The notes under the pieces are model-generated. The model searched no databases, was not told the DNA's origin, and was given only the letters and a program-made list of their open reading frames with translations. Shown here piece by piece: positions 5,251-6,473 of a DNA stretch of 6,473 nt. How positions within the stretch are numbered: position 1 is the first letter of the stretch; every line of letters starts with the position of its first letter. A program made the translations under genes and the position numbers. Location: contig JADGCE010000145.1 in the NCBI GenBank assembly GCA_015229095.1, forward strand, positions 1-6,473, in the 5' to 3' direction. The stretch is from Magnetococcales bacterium (lineage in GTDB: Bacteria; Pseudomonadota; Magnetococcia; Magnetococcales; Magnetaquicoccaceae).

Positions 5251-6473
5251 GTGAGCAAGGCGTCCGAAGGAAAAAGCGAGGCCCATTGGTGGAGCGATCT
5301 GGTGGGTCGCATCCAGGGCTATCATCCGGGCGTCGACAAAAGCTTTCTCTCCCATCTGTATCACGCCCTGGAAAAAATCTCTCTTCCGGCAACCCATCCT
5401 CCAGACAAGGAGGGTGCGGTACCGCTCCCTGTCGCGGGCCAGGATGCACCGAACAGCCCGGTCGGGCCCGTGCGTATGCCGTCCGGTGTGCATATGCCGA
5501 TTCATCTGCCGGATGTGGCCGCCATTCTGGTGGATTTGCGTCTGGATACGGCCTCCGTCGCCGCCGGCTTGTTGCTGGATGGGGTGAACAAGCGACTCAT
5601 CACCCTGGGGGATGTGCGCCGGCAGTTTGGTGAGGATGTCGGTTTTTTGCTGGAGGGTATCACCAAAATTTCCCTGCTCTCCGCACGGGCCAATCCCCAC
5701 TCGAAACAGACCGGGGAGTCCCAGGCGGAAGAGTTTCGCAAAATGATTTTGGCGATGGCCCAGGATATTCGGGTCATCCTGGTGCGCCTGGCCATCTGCC
5801 TGCAGCAGTTGCGGGGAATGGCGGCCGCGCAGATGGCCCCACCCCCCCGTCTTGTCCGTGAAATTCTTGAAATCTACTCTCCCATCGCCCACCGTCTGGG
5901 TATCTACTGGATCAAAAATGAGCTGGAGGATCTGGCCTTCCAGTTGAGCCAGCCGGAGGTCTACGCCTCTTTATGCGAGCAGGTGGCCCTCTATCGTCAG
6001 GGTGGCGCGGATGAGGTGCGCAAAATGGTTGCGCTGTTGACCCGCCTGCTGCGCAAACACAACATCACCGGCCAGGTTTTGGGCCGGGAAAAGCATATGT
6101 ATTCGATCTATTGCAAATTGCAGCGCAAGGGGGTCGGCCTGGATGCGTTGTATGATATTGTGGGTTATCGGATTATTGTGCGCAAAAAGGCGGATTGTTA
6201 CCGGGCCCTGGGCATGATCCATGGGGAGTTTCGCCCCATTCCCGGTCGTTTGAAAGATTTTATCGCCATGCCCAAGAGCAATGGCTATCAGTCGTTGCAT
6301 CTGGTGGTGTTGGGTCCGTTTGGCAATCGGCTGGAGATTCAGATCCGCACGGAAAAGATGCACCAGGTGGCGGAGAGCGGTGTGGCGGCCCATTGGAGCT
6401 ACAAGGAGGGTTTGCACACCAAAAAACATTCGGGGGCGACCGGGTTTGAATGGTTGAAGCGGACCCTGGAGCT
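5251..6473 (+). CDS. RelA/SpoT homologue, hydrolase domain degenerate (3' partial)
   Basis: This is a long RSH enzyme, cut by the window edge after 407 codons, so TGS and ACT domains are not in view. GTG 5251 is well fixed: AGGAGG (5238-5243) lies 7 nt upstream and an in-frame TGA sits at 5236. The HD domain fold (about 17-190) is recognisable, but its active site is not. H85 matches the first metal histidine and D110 the Asp of HD. The HD histidine is L109, the following ED is N113-K114, and the usual KLADRLHNMR reads RLAICLQQLR (179-188). A 27-residue, proline-rich insertion (about 45-74) replaces the loop before H85. The synthetase domain (about 275-387) looks active: GREKHMYSI (R279, K281), YDIVGYRIIV (D302), RLKD (333-336), NGYQSLH (344-350) and EIQIRT (E362). 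I infer a (p)ppGpp synthetase unlikely to hydrolyse. No symbol is given because position suggests spoT and activity suggests relA. Confidence 0.93.
   Translation, partial: MSKASEGKSEAHWWSDLVGRIQGYHPGVDKSFLSHLYHALEKISLPATHPPDKEGAVPLPVAGQDAPNSPVGPVRMPSGVHMPIHLPDVAAILVDLRLDTASVAAGLLLDGVNKRLITLGDVRRQFGEDVGFLLEGITKISLLSARANPHSKQTGESQAEEFRKMILAMAQDIRVILVRLAICLQQLRGMAAAQMAPPPRLVREILEIYSPIAHRLGIYWIKNELEDLAFQLSQPEVYASLCEQVALYRQGGADEVRKMVALLTRLLRKHNITGQVLGREKHMYSIYCKLQRKGVGLDALYDIVGYRIIVRKKADCYRALGMIHGEFRPIPGRLKDFIAMPKSNGYQSLHLVVLGPFGNRLEIQIRTEKMHQVAESGVAAHWSYKEGLHTKKHSGATGFEWLKRTLE
5388..5397 (-). repeat. inverted copy of the terminator-tail core
   Basis: GGCAACCCAT on the + strand is the exact reverse complement of the ATGGGTTGCC core found after both terminators. 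It lies inside the RSH gene, at the start of the segment coding for the non-conserved proline-rich insertion (codons 46-49). It may be chance. Confidence 0.35.

Noticed and set aside
4520..5449. Open frame of 309 codons on the minus strand opposite rpoZ and the RSH start
   Set aside because: It is Ser, Arg and Pro rich with low-complexity runs typical of a GC-rich antisense frame, and it overlaps two confident + strand genes.

Overview
The window is GC-rich bacterial chromosome carrying only core housekeeping genes, all on the + strand. The protein sequences are proteobacterial. The block yicC-gmk-rpoZ-RSH and the order rplM-rpsI-argC are typical of Proteobacteria, and rplM-rpsI-argC together with an omega subunit bearing a long acidic tail leans towards Alphaproteobacteria or a deep alpha-like lineage such as Magnetococcia. 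That placement is inference, not a measured result. I see no mobile element, CRISPR array, prophage or tRNA.

Layout. (1) Positions 1-331 are the end of an rRNA operon: the 3' end of 23S rRNA, a short spacer without a tRNA, and a complete 5S rRNA. (2) rplM (L13) starts only 28 nt after the 5S 3' end and is followed by rpsI (S9). A strong intrinsic terminator (1273-1303) closes this unit. (3) argC (arginine biosynthesis) follows with its own strong RBS. (4) A 189-nt intergenic region holds a plausible promoter and a structured leader for a small YfhL-type 2[4Fe-4S] ferredoxin gene, which ends at a second, very strong terminator (2968-3005). (5) yicC (endoribonuclease), gmk (guanylate kinase), rpoZ (RNA polymerase omega) and a RelA/SpoT homologue (RSH) run to the right edge, where the RSH gene is cut off. 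No terminator is visible inside this last block.

Functional theme. Much of the window bears on growth-rate control: rRNA and two ribosomal proteins, guanylate kinase (GMP to GDP), the omega subunit that forms one side of a (p)ppGpp site on RNA polymerase in E. coli, and a (p)ppGpp synthetase. This is a recognised neighbourhood rather than a new system.

The point most worth attention is the RSH protein. It sits where spoT or bifunctional rel is normally found, and its synthetase domain looks intact, including an RxKD-type loop. However, its HD hydrolase domain has lost most metal-binding and catalytic residues and carries a proline-rich insertion. Second are the direct abutment of rplM-rpsI to an rRNA operon and an identical 16-nt sequence at the tails of both terminators, whose 10-nt core recurs inverted inside the RSH insertion. 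I found no convincing undescribed system.
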